From: Apus apus
Taxonomy: Eukaryota; Chordata; Aves; Apodiformes; Apodidae
NCBI RefSeq assembly: GCF_020740795.1
Contig: NC_067305.1
Span: 434,001 to 498,000, forward strand
Length of the DNA stretch: 64,000 nucleotides
Reading direction: 5' to 3'
This document shows, in pieces, positions 23,660 to 35,870 of this stretch. How positions within the stretch are numbered: the stretch's first letter is position 1; each line of letters starts with the position of its first letter. The notes under the pieces were generated by a model. It was given only the letters and a program-made list of their open reading frames with translations. It had not been told where the DNA came from and searched no databases. A program made the translations under genes and the position numbers.

Positions 23660-24418
23660 GTGAGAGAAAGCTGGGCGCAGGTAACCCTAGCCTCACTTGG
23701 CCTTGTTGAACTTACTCTTTTGAAGTAAGGTCCTGTACCTAGGTTGGGACAATCTCCAGTATTAAGAGAGGGGATGAATGGATTGACAGCAGCTCTGAGA
23801 AGGAGGACTTGGGGGTGGATACTGCTGGATAAAATGAGCCAATAATGTGCACTTACAGCCCAGAAGCATGGCCAGCAAGTCAAGGGAGATGATTCTCCCA
23901 CTCTAGTCAGCTCTCATGAGAAATAACTTGCATCCATTTCTGGGGTGCCCAGTACAAGACAGATAATGGATCTGTTAGACTGTGTCCAGAGCGGGCCACA
24001 AAAATGATCAGAGGTCTGAAACACATTTCCTCTGAAGAAAGGCTGAGTTTGCATTTTTTTGCCTGCAGAAAAGAAGGTTCTAGGAAGACCTTATGGCAAC
24101 CCTTCAGTATGTACAAGGGGCTGAAGACAGAAAGACTTTTTAACAGGCCTGTAGTGACAGGACAGGAGGCAACAGTGTTCAACTGGAAGAAGGTAGATTT
24201 AGATTAGATGTAAGGAAGAATTATTTTTAAGAAGAGAGTGGGACAGGCTGGGACAGGCAATCTGGGACAGGCTGCCCAGAGAAGCTCTTAATGCCCCATC
24301 ATCAGAAAGGCTCAAGTCAGGTTGGATGGGGCTTTGAGCAACCTGGCCCATGGGGGTTGACCAAGGTGATCTTTGAACATCTCTTCCAACCCAAACCATT
24401 CCCTGATTCCATGATTGT
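23660..24418 (+). mobile_element. CR1 LINE 3' fragment with a micro-inversion
   Basis: CR1 text ends in CCCTGATTCCATGATTGTTA. At 23696-23713 the CR1 words that normally read forward are present as their exact reverse complement (CTTGGCCTTGTTGAACTT), while flanking words keep plus orientation: a small inversion inside the element. Confidence 0.85.
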
Positions 24419-25640
24419 TATGTATCTGAGCAGTGGTTTTGGTTATGCTTTGCCCCGTGACAGAAGCAAAAGTGTGGGTCTTCCTCAGGTGCTGTAACTG
24501 GGTCTCTCTGACAGACCAGGAATGACTGCTGACATGTTTCTTTCCCATCACATCTTGTTAGACGGATGCTGTGCTGTTGTGAGGAGGTAGTGAGAAAGGC
24601 CAAGCTGGACTTTGTCTTTCTAGGAAGTCCTGTCCAGTGAAATGCTGTAAGACAGAAGGATGGGGGAAGAAAACACACACTTGAGACATATCCAAAGGTC
24701 CCTTACAATTGCATTTTTTTTTACAGTTTGCAGTGAAGGACCATCAGGCTGCACCTAGGATATCTGCCCTTTACAGAAGAGTTACAAGGTGCCTGCTAGC
24801 ACTTCCATCTAAAATCACCACTGTGACCCATCCTGCAGAGGCTGAGCAGAACACACAGTGCAGAGAGAGAAGCTACAGCTCATCCACCTGCCAGCATATG
24901 ACACATAGAAACCAGCCGTTCATCTCCACCTTTCATCCTGCAAATCCCGGGGATGCCTCTTCCTGTGTAAATAATCCCTCGACTCTTAGATTTCCAGCTG
25001 GCTCCTCCTAGAAGCCTAGTTCTGTCCTTGCTTAACCACAGGACTTGCCAAACACTTTTACATGGCCAGTGGCAGAGGGATAAAAAAATACAAGAGCAGG
25101 GACAGGAGATGGAGGGTAGATGGATGGACAGGTGGAGCAACGGCTACAGGTGTACATGCAGACAAGGATGGATGACTGGGTAGACTAAAATGCAGATAGG
25201 TGGGCAGAGTATCTCCAGCATTTGTCCCTGCTTCAGAACAGCCACCGACACGCAGAGGTCCTGCTGCAGGCTGGTATCATCCTCTGGCCTTCAGAGAGAC
25301 AGGACGAGAAAGGCTGACAACACCGGCAGCTTTGTCTGAAACAAAGGCTGCTCCAAGCTGCCGGCAGGAGCAAAGTCTGCTCCTTCACTGTGCGTTCTGT
25401 CACATCTTAGAAGAGACATCTAAAGTCCAGCGGCAGAATTACATCCTCGAAATAATTACTTTTCCCACGAACCCGAGGAGCCAGCGAGAAGGCACCGAGA
25501 GGGAAGGGAGGCTTAGGAACCGCGAGAACCCCAGCCTGATTCCCAACCGCAACTTTCTTCTGCATGAGAAATATTTAAAAAAAACACCAAAGCACTTCAC
25601 CGACATTTATTCTTTCACCTAACCGCTTAACTGCTTCCCT
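24419..25640. other. upstream region of SDR39U1, no second gene seen
   Basis: Short open frames only, without recognisable domains. GC content rises from about 25200 towards the CpG island. Confidence 0.5.
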
Positions 25641-26130
25641 GACTGCCTAACACCCCCGCCCCGGGCCCCGCAGGCCCCGCAGGCCCCGCAGGCCCCGCTG
25701 GCTCCTCCCCCGCCGGGGCGGTTCGAGCGCCGGGCGCGGGGCCTGGAGCGGCGCGGCCCGTCCCTGCGGGCGCCGGGCGCGGGGCTGCGCGCTGCGGGAC
25801 CCGCCATGCGGGTGCTGGTGGGTGAGTGCGGGGCCGGTGCGGGAGGCGGCGCGGCCCCGCACCGTGTGGCTGAGGGTGGGCCGGGTGGAGGTTCAGCCAG
25901 GGCCGCTGCCCGGCGCGGGGCCGCGGGAGGCCGCAGGGAGCGCGTTCTGCGGGCGTCCCAGGGCGCCGCCCGCCCTGCGAGGGCTGCGTGAGGCGGGGGT
26001 TGGACGGGAGGGTAGACCTGGGTTGGGGCTCCCGTCCCGGGGGTGGGCGATGGGGCTTGATGCGTGGTACCTGGGGAGCAGCGGCCCTCAGGGCTGGGGT
26101 GCAGAGCGGGGTGCCGGGTGTGGGGGGGGG
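25641..26130. promoter_or_regulatory. CpG island promoter of SDR39U1
   Basis: About 490 bp of very GC-rich, CpG-dense DNA covering the start codon and the first part of intron 1. It includes a GC-box-like GGGGCGG at about 25715-25721 and no TATA box near the start, the pattern of a broadly expressed gene. Long frames on the minus strand here are a by-product of GC richness. Confidence 0.8.
25665..25700. repeat. 9-bp tandem repeat in the CpG island
   Basis: Four copies of GCCCCGCAG (the last reads GCCCCGCTG) in a row, about 105 bp before the SDR39U1 ATG. Confidence 0.9.
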
Positions 26131-28958
26131 GGGGTCTGGGCGCAGAGCAGGGTACCCCGGGAAGCTGGTCATAGTAACGGGGGTGCCTGTGCGGGCCTTG
26201 GGGTGCCAGTCTGGGCAGCACGCTGGTAATGTCTTGTCTTCTTCCTAGGTGGTGGGACTGGCTTTGTGGGCAGAGCCCTGACCCAGTTGCTGCGGAGCCA
26301 TGGGCATGAAGTGACCCACGTCTCTCGAGAGGGGGGCAAGGATCGCATTAGCTGGGTACGAAATGAGAGCGTTCACAGAAGGGAGAACATGTCAGGGCGA
26401 GGGCACAGGCCGGCCTGCTTGCTCTGGCCTGCCATGGTGTACAGGGAATCTGCAGTGGGGAATCTGGCTCCTGGCAATGTACTCTGGGGCTCCTGGGCTC
26501 TCCATGGGTCATAGTCACTGGGACGGGTACTGCTGTAGCTCCAAAGAGCAAATCCTCCATTCATGTTTGTGCTCCAGGCAGTGTCAGGAAGCAACTGGCT
26601 GGAGTTGTTAGGAGTCAGCAATACTTAGCTGTTGGAAAGACTTGAGCAGAGGGGAGACTGGATGTGTGATGTCTTTGTTACCCCTGCCTAGGAAGAGTTG
26701 TCCCACTCTGGACTACCTCTGTGCGATGCCGTGGTGAATTTGGCTGGTGAAAATGTACTCAACCCTTTCCGAAGGTAACGGAATCTTCCATAGTGCTACT
26801 GGGGCAAAGTGAAGGCAAGACATCCCAGTTGTCAGAAAATATGGAAGGGATCTGGGGAGGAAACAGGGTGTCCAGAAACTGCTTGTGTTACCTGATTGAT
26901 GACATCTGGGTCCTCAAGCATCTGAAACATTTTTGTGGGTCTTTTAAGTTCTGGGAGACCTCTAGAAGACAGATGCTCTTCTGAATTGACACTTGGAGGC
27001 CAGGCAAAGTAGTTCTATATTTACAAAATGACATTGGGTCATTTTGCATTTACGTAATGCAAAATCAGAACCAAAGTTTGACATGTGAGTGTGTTTTTGC
27101 AAATGCCTTGGCAAGAATTCACCATACCCAGCTTTGGTGTCCAGCACCTCTGCTACCTTTGTTTGAAGGCAGTCCAAAACTTATAGCTGTTTGTGGGAAG
27201 TGGAGAGCCACTGTCTTTCAAAAGTCCCCATGCATTTAGATAGTAAAATCCCATGTCCTCCCCCTCTCTGAGGTGGGCAGGAATTCACATGACCTCTCCT
27301 GTGCTTGTGAGCAGGTGTCTGCTGGGCCCCCCTTACTTCTGGTGTCTCCTGGAATGTCCTTATGGGGAGTATAATCAGTGGCTCTCCCTTTTCCAGATGG
27401 AGTGATGCCTTCTGCAGGGAAGTCATCAGCAGCCGGGTTGAGACCACCAAGACCTTGGCCAAAGCCATTGCTGATGCTGAACACCCACCCCGTGCTTGGG
27501 TCCTTGTCACCGGCGTAGGTATTGGTTGGGCTCAGCCAAGGCATGACCCATGCTGACCTGGAGAGGTATACCTCCAGACAGAAACACACTTCTGGGGGGA
27601 AAACATCTTCTCTTAAAATGCCAGCTTCATTTCCCTCAATGTCACTGTGTGACAAGCTTTGATCAGCTTTTTGATACTGCTGGAGAGGAATTTGGGTCCT
27701 TAGGCTTCTCTTGGGGTCATTAGAACAGGACCTTTTTTCCATTTTCCTGTGAAAGCTTTTCAGGCATCCCATAGAACTAATTTGTCTAAGCAGGGTCTCA
27801 GCTGAATCCCCCTGCATATCTCCAGCTTTGCATTTCTGCTTCCACTGTCTTTAACTTGCCAGTGTTTAGTATCTGTGATGCCTAATTTTAGAGCAAGTGC
27901 CTTTCTATGCAGCCAGCTCAGTGTGTTGCTTGCTGGTATATTGTGTTCTTGGAGCTGCCAGGTCAGCCTGAGCATTTATGCATCCCACTGAACTTTCAGA
28001 GTGTTCAATACAGGTAGTTCAATAACTTGTCAGCTTTGCCATTAGAGGCACCCTGTGCTGTTCATAGGAGGATATTCCTAATAGAGTGATCGAGTTCTGG
28101 GCTTCTGGAAGAGGAGTCCATTTTGGGTGGGAGGGCAGTGGCTGGTGTCATGATTCGACCCTGACTCCCTTTCTGGTGTTACACCCACAGGCTATTACCG
28201 CCCTAGCCCCACAGCTGAGTATACAGAAGACAGTCCGGGCGGGGATTTCGACTTCTTCTCACGCCTGGTGAGCTCATGGGAGGCTGCAGCTCTCATTCCT
28301 GGTAGCCCAGCTCGTGGTGTTGTGGTGAGATCTGGTGAGATGGGGCATCATATCTATTCAGGGTGGTTCTGTTTGGGTACTGGGGGAAGAGAAAGGAGGA
28401 CATCTGGTTTTGTGCCTCTCCTTGCTGGGGTGCTGTTCCAGTCCAGCCCTCTAATGCTTGTCTCCTGGTTAAAGAACTGAGGATGAAGTGGGCCTTTGTC
28501 CTTTCTGGAGGCAGTACCGATGTCTCTCTGTTCTCCCCACAGGGGTGGTGTTGGGCCAAGGTGGTGGTGCAATCTCTCAGATGCTCTTGCCATTCCGTCT
28601 GGGACTAGGAGGCCCCTTGGGCTCTGGGCTCCAGCCCTTCCCATGGATCCACATTCGGGACTTGGCTGGGATCGTGTGTCATGCCCTGGAGACTGAGTGC
28701 GTGCAAGGCATCCTCAACGGTGTCTCCCCATCCTCCTCTGCTACTTCCAACGGCACCTTTGCTCAGGAGTTTGCTGCAGCTCTAGGGCGCCCAGCCCTGC
28801 TGCCGGTTCCTGCTTGGGCGGTGCGGGCTGTCTTTGGGGCAGAGCGGGCCGTCATGCTGCTGGAGGGCCAGAGGGTGGTGCCAAAACACACCCTGGAGAG
28901 CGGCTATCATTTCATCTTCCCTGACCTGTCTGGAGCTCTGCAGGACATTGTGGCTTGA
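25806..28958 (+). CDS. SDR39U1: SDR39U1, epimerase family short-chain dehydrogenase (six exons)
   Basis: Complete gene for an atypical short-chain dehydrogenase/reductase that binds NADP; the substrate is unknown in vertebrates. Coding exons: 25806-25821, 26249-26355, 26692-26774, 27397-27518, 28191-28334 and 28543-28958. All five introns are GT-AG and phases match, giving 888 nt and 295 residues, close to mammalian proteins. Exon 1 holds only MRVLV plus one base, and the splice makes the Rossmann motif GGGTGFVG (residues 6-13). Other landmarks: VVNLAGENVLNPFRRW around residues 60-75, WVLVTGVGYYRP near 105, SPGGDFDFFSRL, VVVRSGVVLGQGGGA, LPFRLGLGGPLGSG, FPWIHIRDLAG, and C-terminal VMLLEGQRVVPKHTLESGY. 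No stop or frameshift. The ATG has a good context (CCGCCATGCG) at the edge of a CpG island. Identification rests on strong recalled similarity to human SDR39U1. Confidence 0.96.
26122..26133 (+). repeat. G-run in SDR39U1 intron 1
   Basis: A run of about twelve G with GGG groups on both sides (GGTGTGGG before, TCTGGG after). It could form a G-quadruplex. Confidence 0.6.
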
Positions 28959-31683
28959 GTACTTCTCAGCTGGGCTTGGTTGGGCCCTGTTTTTGCGAAC
29001 TCCCAGGCTCACATGCCTTCCCCTGGGTGAAAGAGTGTAGTCCTACCCCTTCTTGACACTTCCCGGTCCTCACACAGAGAGAGCAACCTTTTCACCTTCT
29101 GTCTCGCTTTGTGCATCCCCAATTTAGGAGTCATCCCTCTCTATCTGCTTTTGAGGAAGGGCACAAGTACCTCTAAGGATTGTGACTTCTGAATCTGCCA
29201 TCTTCCCTTTTCCGCAGCGTGCATATGAGCTGCTTGCAGAGCAGCTGGGGAGTGCAGTGTCTTCTCTCCTGAGAGACAAGGGTGGCAGCAGGAAAGAGGT
29301 GCTCAGGTGATGTAATTCTCCATGTTACTGGAAGTCCCTGTTTCTCCCCATGTCTTTCCTCCATGGTCACATAGAGACCCACTTAGGCTTTTCTGCTTTG
29401 CATTTCTCAGTCTTGCAGGGAACGGAACCTGTGGTTGTGGGAGGAGATACATTCTGAGGGAGTGCAAAGGGTGCTGGATATGAATGGCTTGGAGACTTTG
29501 CCATCTCCTTTTATGTGGTGGCTCTGTGCTGGTACTAAGTTCGTGTGACAGAACCTCCAGCTGAGTCTAGGGCCAAGAGTTGCATCCCTCCAGGGCTGCA
29601 TAACTCTGATGCTGTGATGAAGGAGAATACTCCTTTACCACCCTGTAGGGACAAGAGTGGCAGTGAGACTGTTGCCCCTTGGGCTGCTCTTGAGGCCTCG
29701 GGTGAGTGTTAACTACATCTGAGTTTGTGTGGGGAAGCATTTCAGCTGTTGGTGTGTGTGGGAGTTCCCACTGTTTGGGCAACGAGACGCTCCAGGCTGC
29801 CTTGGGAAGCAGTTCCTCTTTTCTTGTGGAGAATATTGCAAATTCAATTACGTCATACTGTAAGGAAATGTATCCACAATCTGTGAGCTGCTGCCACACT
29901 CTGGCTGCTGGTGCAGACGCGCTCACTCTTGCTGGTCCTTTCCATAGCTGGATTTGTAGACATGAAGGTGGCTGTAGGATGAGGCTCCACTGGCTCCAGG
30001 CCAGGGATACCTGCTTCTGATGTCAGTAGCTGGTATCAAATCCACTCATGCAGGTCCCCCCAGTAGCTGGCACTTGGTCCCTGCAGCACACACAGGATAG
30101 GGGGAGATTTGGAAGAGGGAATTAAAAAAAGATTTAAGAAGATAGGACAGACTGTGGTGTTTAAGTACAGACCTCAACAAGATCACCACTGATTGGCCCA
30201 GGTTTACACCAGACCAGCCTCTTTTGTACCCCTCTTATCTCTGTCTCATTGTGGCTCCCAGCTGCCCCATCCCCTCCACATTGCCTCCACATCTGGCATC
30301 TAACTCCATCCAACATCCTGGACACTCAGGTTTGCACCCTTAGTTCATCAATTAGTGTGACTGATGATGTTTGTTTCTGGTTATTGTCTTTGTTAATGCT
30401 AATTGGTGAGGCTTTATGACTCTGTGTGTGTTCCTCCCTTTCCTGAGCTTCTCAACTGTAAAAATAAATATTCTCAATCTTGATCCTCACGTCCTTATCA
30501 AATAGAGTGACTGATCAGGGTTGTTCTCATCACACCCTCCCTTATCATGTGTCAGGTTTATCTCTGTGCATTCTTTATGTCTCCTTTGACCAGATGTCCT
30601 TAAAAGAGCAGACACATTCCAAAATCCCTTGATACTCCTCCACTAACCTGTAATATCAGAAGAAGCTGCACCACTCCCTCAGACCCTGAGCAGGCCCACC
30701 TATGGGCTGCACACACTGGGGCCTAAATCCAAGTGGAACTGTTACTGTTACGCTCTATATGCTTGCATGGGCAAGCTGAATTGTTTGGCTTTGCTGGCTG
30801 CATCTCTGGCCAGGTGGGTCTTGCAGTTTTGGTGTCATTCCAGCAGAGCTGAGTGATTTGCACTGGCGATCTGCTTTGAGGTTAGCTCCGTGCCTACTGC
30901 TGAGTCACATCACTGTATCAAACACAGCTAGGGTTAATTCTTAGGTTTTGGAACCAGTGGTAGTTATGTGTGATCTGGAACTTCAGTGCATGTTACTCGT
31001 TGTTTCACAAATTGTAGGACACTGCTGTTTTCCTAATTAAGGCTGTTTCCCTTCCCTTACCCCTCATTACCAGTCAACAATGCCTCAGACTTGACTGGGA
31101 CCATTTTCTGAGATTTTAGGAACATGTTGTTACTGCCCTTCCTATAGATTTCCCAGTCTAACCCAAATGTCCCTTTTCACAACTTGAAGAATTTTAAATC
31201 AGAAACTGGAATCAAAGACAAGCATGTACCATGTACCTCCCAGATTCCCCAATGTAGTCTCCAGCCACATCTGGACACCCTTCCTCTGCCAGACCTGCAT
31301 GTAGGGAGCAGGCATTGGTTCTACCCCTCCTGCCCCCACATCCACAGAAATAAACAGAGATACTCATCAGTCCCAACTGACATTTGTGGGCCGTGTGCTT
31401 GGGTGATATGTAGGTGTAGAGATACTACTCCCTTTCCCAGACTGCTCACAAATACGCACACAGATTCATTGCAAATTTATAAAACTGCATTAAATTCTTT
31501 TTCAATTGCTGAAAATTATACTTATTCTGTGATGAATCTTAAATCTCTGCCTCTCAGTTCTGGGGAACTAACAAATTTGAAAAATATTTCAAATATATGT
31601 GTATATTAAAATATATATACACTGTACTTGAAGTGTTTATTAGATATCAATATATTATTTAATACATTATATAGATGTGTGTG
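28959..31683. other. 3' region of SDR39U1 and intergenic DNA
   Basis: The first part is presumably the SDR39U1 3' UTR. Possible poly(A) signals are ATTAAA at about 30120 and AATAAA at about 30463; the latter lies in LTR-like text (TATTCTCAATCTTGATCC) that I cannot assign. AT microsatellite at 31590-31690. No second gene was recognised. Confidence 0.45.
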
Positions 31684-32841
31684 TGTAATGGTTTAACCCT
31701 GGTTGGCAACCACTCACCACACACCCCTCACTCACACTCCCTGGCCGGTTGGGGGAGAGAATGGGAACGGTAAAAGTGAGAAAACTTGTGGGTTGAGATA
31801 AAGACATTTTAATAGGTAAAGCAAAAGCTGCACACAGAAGCAAAGCAAAACAAGGAATTCATTCAGTCCATCCCATCAGCAGGCAAGGGTTCAGCCATCT
31901 CCAGGAAAGCTGGGCTCTTATCACACGTAGCGGTTACTTGGGAAGACAAACACCAGGTCTTGGTTTAGTGGTCAAGGCGAACCACAAGCCAAGGAGCAAA
32001 ACTCTCTATGACACCCCCCTCCATCCTCCCAAGGGAAGACACAAGGAGAATAAGGAAGAGAGACTTAAAGGTTGGAGATTGGAACTGTAACAAGTTTAGT
32101 GTAACACAGAAAAGGGAGTAATACATGGGGTGAGGAATAGATACATAAACTTACATACAAACATACACAAAACCAATCTCGATGATCACAGGAATAGGTG
32201 GGTGAGAGTCCCTTGCGGCAAGGCCCCGTAAGGAGGGAGGTCCACAGCTCCTCACAGTACACAATAGCATTGAATTCTGCAGAGCACATGGCAAACTCAA
32301 GAACCTCCGAGCAGCACAAGCAGCAAGGAAGAAGGGTGAAGGCAAAAGGGGGCTGAGTTTCCAGTTCTCCTGGTTTTTATAGTGTGGCAGGAAGTGGGAG
32401 GGAATACTGACGCCTCTCTGTTCCAATACTCTCAGGTCCTTTAGGGTTCTAAAGACCCTCTCTAGTTCCTCTCATAGATGTCAACAATTTGCTGGCTCCA
32501 GTCAAAGCATGAAATGCCATAATTCTGATCGTCCTCCCCTTCTTTCTTCTTACCCCAGTTTTTAATTGCTGAGTATGACTTCGTATGGTATGGGATATTC
32601 CTTTGGTCAGTTGTGGTCAGCTGTCCCAAGTATTTGCCCTCCCAACTCCTTGTGCATGCCCAGACTACTCATTGATGGGATAGGGTGAGAAGCAGAAAAG
32701 GCCATGATGCTGTGTAAGCCACTCAGCAGTAACGAACTGCATTATCAACACAGTTTTCAGCACAAATCCAAAACTTAGTTTCCCTTTGCAGCCAGGAAAG
32801 AAAGCTGGGCACTTTCTGGGGAAAATTAATCTCATCGCACA
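31684..32841 (-). mobile_element. class II (ERVK-like) LTR
   Basis: An LTR fossil of about 1.16 kb bounded by TGTAATGGTTTAACCC and ATTAATCTCATCGCACA. Internal words such as GTAGCGGTTACTTGGGAAGA, GCCATCTCCAGGAAAGC and TGGTCAGCTGTCCC are ones I associate with avian ERVK LTRs. Minus orientation is inferred from comparison with 22863-23110, which has a primer-binding site after it. Clear target duplications were not found, so it may be a solo LTR or the outer LTR of the neighbouring relic; the former is more likely. Confidence 0.7.
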
Positions 32842-35118
32842 AGTCTAATCAGCTTGAATCAGTTGTGCCTTACACACACTGCAACAACAGGCAACTCTGC
32901 CTGTTTCTGCTGACTATAACAGCAGTCTGGAGGGGAGATGATCTTCTCTAAGTCAGTGGTTACACAGGCATGCACTGTTGTGTTAAGGGTTAAAATAATT
33001 TGGCAGAAAATAAACCCCTTAATTAATAATAAATAATTTATAATAATAAATCCTTCTGCAGTTTGAATGTCTTAATACTCCCCTCAGTAGTTGGCATAAT
33101 TCCATTAATACCTTCCAGGGAGGTACAGCACTATGAACTGTGGGTTTGTGAGTGATACCGGCAGGTGGTGCTGTCCCTTTACGGACTGTGTCTAGGAGAC
33201 GAAAAGGCCCCCTAATGATCACACTGTTCTGTCCTTGTCTGTTCAGCTCATTGCACTGCCCATACGAGGGATAGCAGACCCTTTTCAAGATCTGAATAGC
33301 TGCTTTCGATATCATTGAAAGAATGGGAGCCAAATTCCAGTGGTCTCTCTGGGGCCTTTGGCCCCTTTTGCCATAGGATACAATGAGAACCATGTTCAAT
33401 GAACCACCATTCTACGTGAATAGGATCAGTTGGATGTATGGGACCAAGCTGTTGGAATAATCTCAGCTCTTTTATCGATAATTCTAAGGTATTTGTATTC
33501 TCCTCAATCAATTCCCATTATTTTCCTTTTTTGGGCAAATCATGTAAGGGATGAGCAATGATAGAAAAACCAGAAATATATTTATGCCAATAACCTAAGG
33601 CTCCAAGAGTCTGCTGTAATTCCTTTGCACTTGATGGATTTTGTCCCTGTTCTATTTTTTTTGAGGGTGTCCTGAGGAATAGAAGCAGCTCCTTTAATCC
33701 ACCATACTCCCAAGAATTTAAGTTCTTGTGCTGGTCCCTGGCACTTTGAGTCAAGAATTTCCAATCCTAAATCAAGTATATTTTCCATGGTGTCCTTTAC
33801 AAGTGTCTTGACTCTCTCCTCCTATCGGGACATCATCAATATACTGATACACTGTACAGCCAGATGAAACAGAAACTCCTGCTAGAACTGTAGCCAAAGC
33901 ATTGTGAGCTGTGGTGAGGGAGTGCTTATATCCCTGCAGAAGCCAGTTAAAGGTTTACTGGGCCCCTTTCCCTTTGAAAGCAAATTGCTCTTTATCTTGC
34001 TTCAGTAGAGAAAGAATAAAAAATTGATCTTTAACATCTAAAGCAGCAATCCAAGGGTGAGCAGCTTCCTGTATTAAAGTCACTATCTCTGCAATGTTTG
34101 GAACTGTGGCAGTTAGAAGTACAGTGTTAGGATATAATTGTCAGTAATCTACTGTAAAACACCAGTGCCTGGTTGGTTTCTTTACTGGCCACACTGGTGA
34201 TTTGTAGGCAAATGAGTCCTTTTAATGATGCCTCTTTTTTCCAATTCCATTACCACCCTGTCAAGCTGCTTTGGCAGTGGGTATTGCCGAACATTGGTGA
34301 CTTTAGAGGGTGTTGAGGGAACTGATGTTTCCAACAGACTCAGCCTCATGGTGCTGAATTCCTTTTTTTTTTTTTTTTTTCCTGCAAATCTCCACACAGT
34401 CCCATCTGGGAGTTCCCACGTCTACCCACGCAGCATTTCAAATCCTAGAGTGTCAGTGTGTGCAGCACCTACTAGTACCTCTGCCCTGGTTAACCTCTGT
34501 TCCGCCAAGAAACCAGAGGGAAATCTTGGCTGGGACATTCCTTAACCCACCTTCCATTCCTTTGGATTTGACCGTGTGTCGACTGGATCTGATGCTGAGA
34601 GTTTGAGCTGTTTCTTTAGTAACTACTGACATTTGGGCCCCAGTATCAATGAGAAAATTTACCAATATGTTTCAGGGTCCAACTGGGATGGCAATAATAG
34701 GTTCACAGTTTTTAACAGCCATTGAATTGCTAGTACCCACCGGGCAGGGTGGCTCACTGCCCTCCCTGCAGATAGAATTTTTTTTTGCTCAACTTCTGCC
34801 ATATCCATTGGATTACATTCTGGTGCAGAAGACACACTTTCTTTGTGGGTTGGGAGTGGCAGAGCTGTAGGATTTTCCATAGCCAATTAATTAATTTCGC
34901 CCAGAGACTGGATTAATGTACGAGATCCTCTGTAGAGACACAACACAAGAAATATCAGGGTACCCCCAAATCCAGAGCTTTATGCCACAATTCACCCAAA
35001 TTCTTTTAAGGTTTAAACTTCCAATCTGACTTATGTTTGGGGGTGTATACTTGGCAAACTCACTGGACATGTTCTGGGGGCTTTCCACTGGACGATCTGG
35101 TCCAACCCATTTGGCATC

Positions 35119-35552
35119 TGCCGGCGGTGAGGGAAGCAAGCAGTCCAGAATCAATGTGATTGATAAAGCAAGCTTCAATTTATTGAATACACAGTGTTAC
35201 TTTTATACCCTTTTCCAAAACTACTTGTAGTGATTTCATTGGATAGTCATGATACCATCGGATAGCTCTATTTACATGCTCCACATTCTATATGGTAACA
35301 TACACACAGAGTTCTCAGGGTTCTTCCTTATTCTCTATTATTCTACTTCTCTATCTTGTCCTTGTGTTAGTTTCCTTGTTACATTCTTATATACAAGGCC
35401 CAATGCCTACCTTTGTTAAGCTAACAAAGAGACTGCTTATACTTGTGTTAGGCTAACAAAGAGATTGCTTGTACAGTTGCTACTTGTGTTAAACTCTCAA
35501 GGAGATTGCAAGGACCCATGGCCTTGCTGCTCAAGCCATTCTTCAACAGGCA
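35119..35552 (-). mobile_element. LTR inserted in the antisense retroviral relic
   Basis: Bounded by TGCCGGCGGTGAGGG and TTCTTCAACAGGCA, so TGCC...GGCA ends. The minus strand carries AATAAATTGAAGC near the 35175 end, as in an LTR with its poly(A) signal close to the 3' end. About three imperfect 35-40 bp repeats (ACTTGTGTTAGGCTAACAAA type) lie at 35407-35520, a U3-like tandem. No clean target duplication was found. Confidence 0.65.
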
Positions 35553-35589
35553 CCCATATCTATCTAGGTCTTGTACAAAATTACTGCAG

Positions 35590-35870
35590 GTGGGTATATT
35601 AACAGTTGTGCTAGAGGAGGGTTAGACTGAATATTAGAAATAATTTCTTTAGCGAAAGAGTGGTTGGACACTGGAACCGGCTGCCCAAGGAGGTGGTGGA
35701 GTCACCATCCCTGGAAGTGTTTAAAAGAAATATACATATAGTGTTTAGGGACATGATTTAAGCACTGAATGGGTAGATTAGCATATGGTTGGTGGATTTA
35801 GGTTATGGTTGGAGTTGATGATCTTCAAGGTCCCTTACAACTACAAGGATTCTGTGATTCTGTAATTTTG
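35590..35870 (+). mobile_element. CR1 LINE 3' end
   Basis: GGCTGCCCAAGGAGGTGGTG and the tail GGATTCTGTGATTCTG identify a CR1 3' end of the same subfamily as 20295-21050. It lies inside the retroviral relic. Confidence 0.92.

Noticed and set aside
25619-26221. Long open frames on the minus strand (about 180-200 codons, Pro/Arg/Ala rich)
   Set aside because: They lie over the CpG island and exon 1 of SDR39U1. High GC removes stop codons, and the composition shows no domain.
31184-31609. 141-codon plus-strand frame downstream of SDR39U1
   Set aside because: No domain, no splice context and an AT-rich end; probably chance.
28959-31683. Possible LTR at about 30000-30540
   Set aside because: It has an AATAAA and LTR-like words, but I could not find paired TG/CA ends or target duplications.
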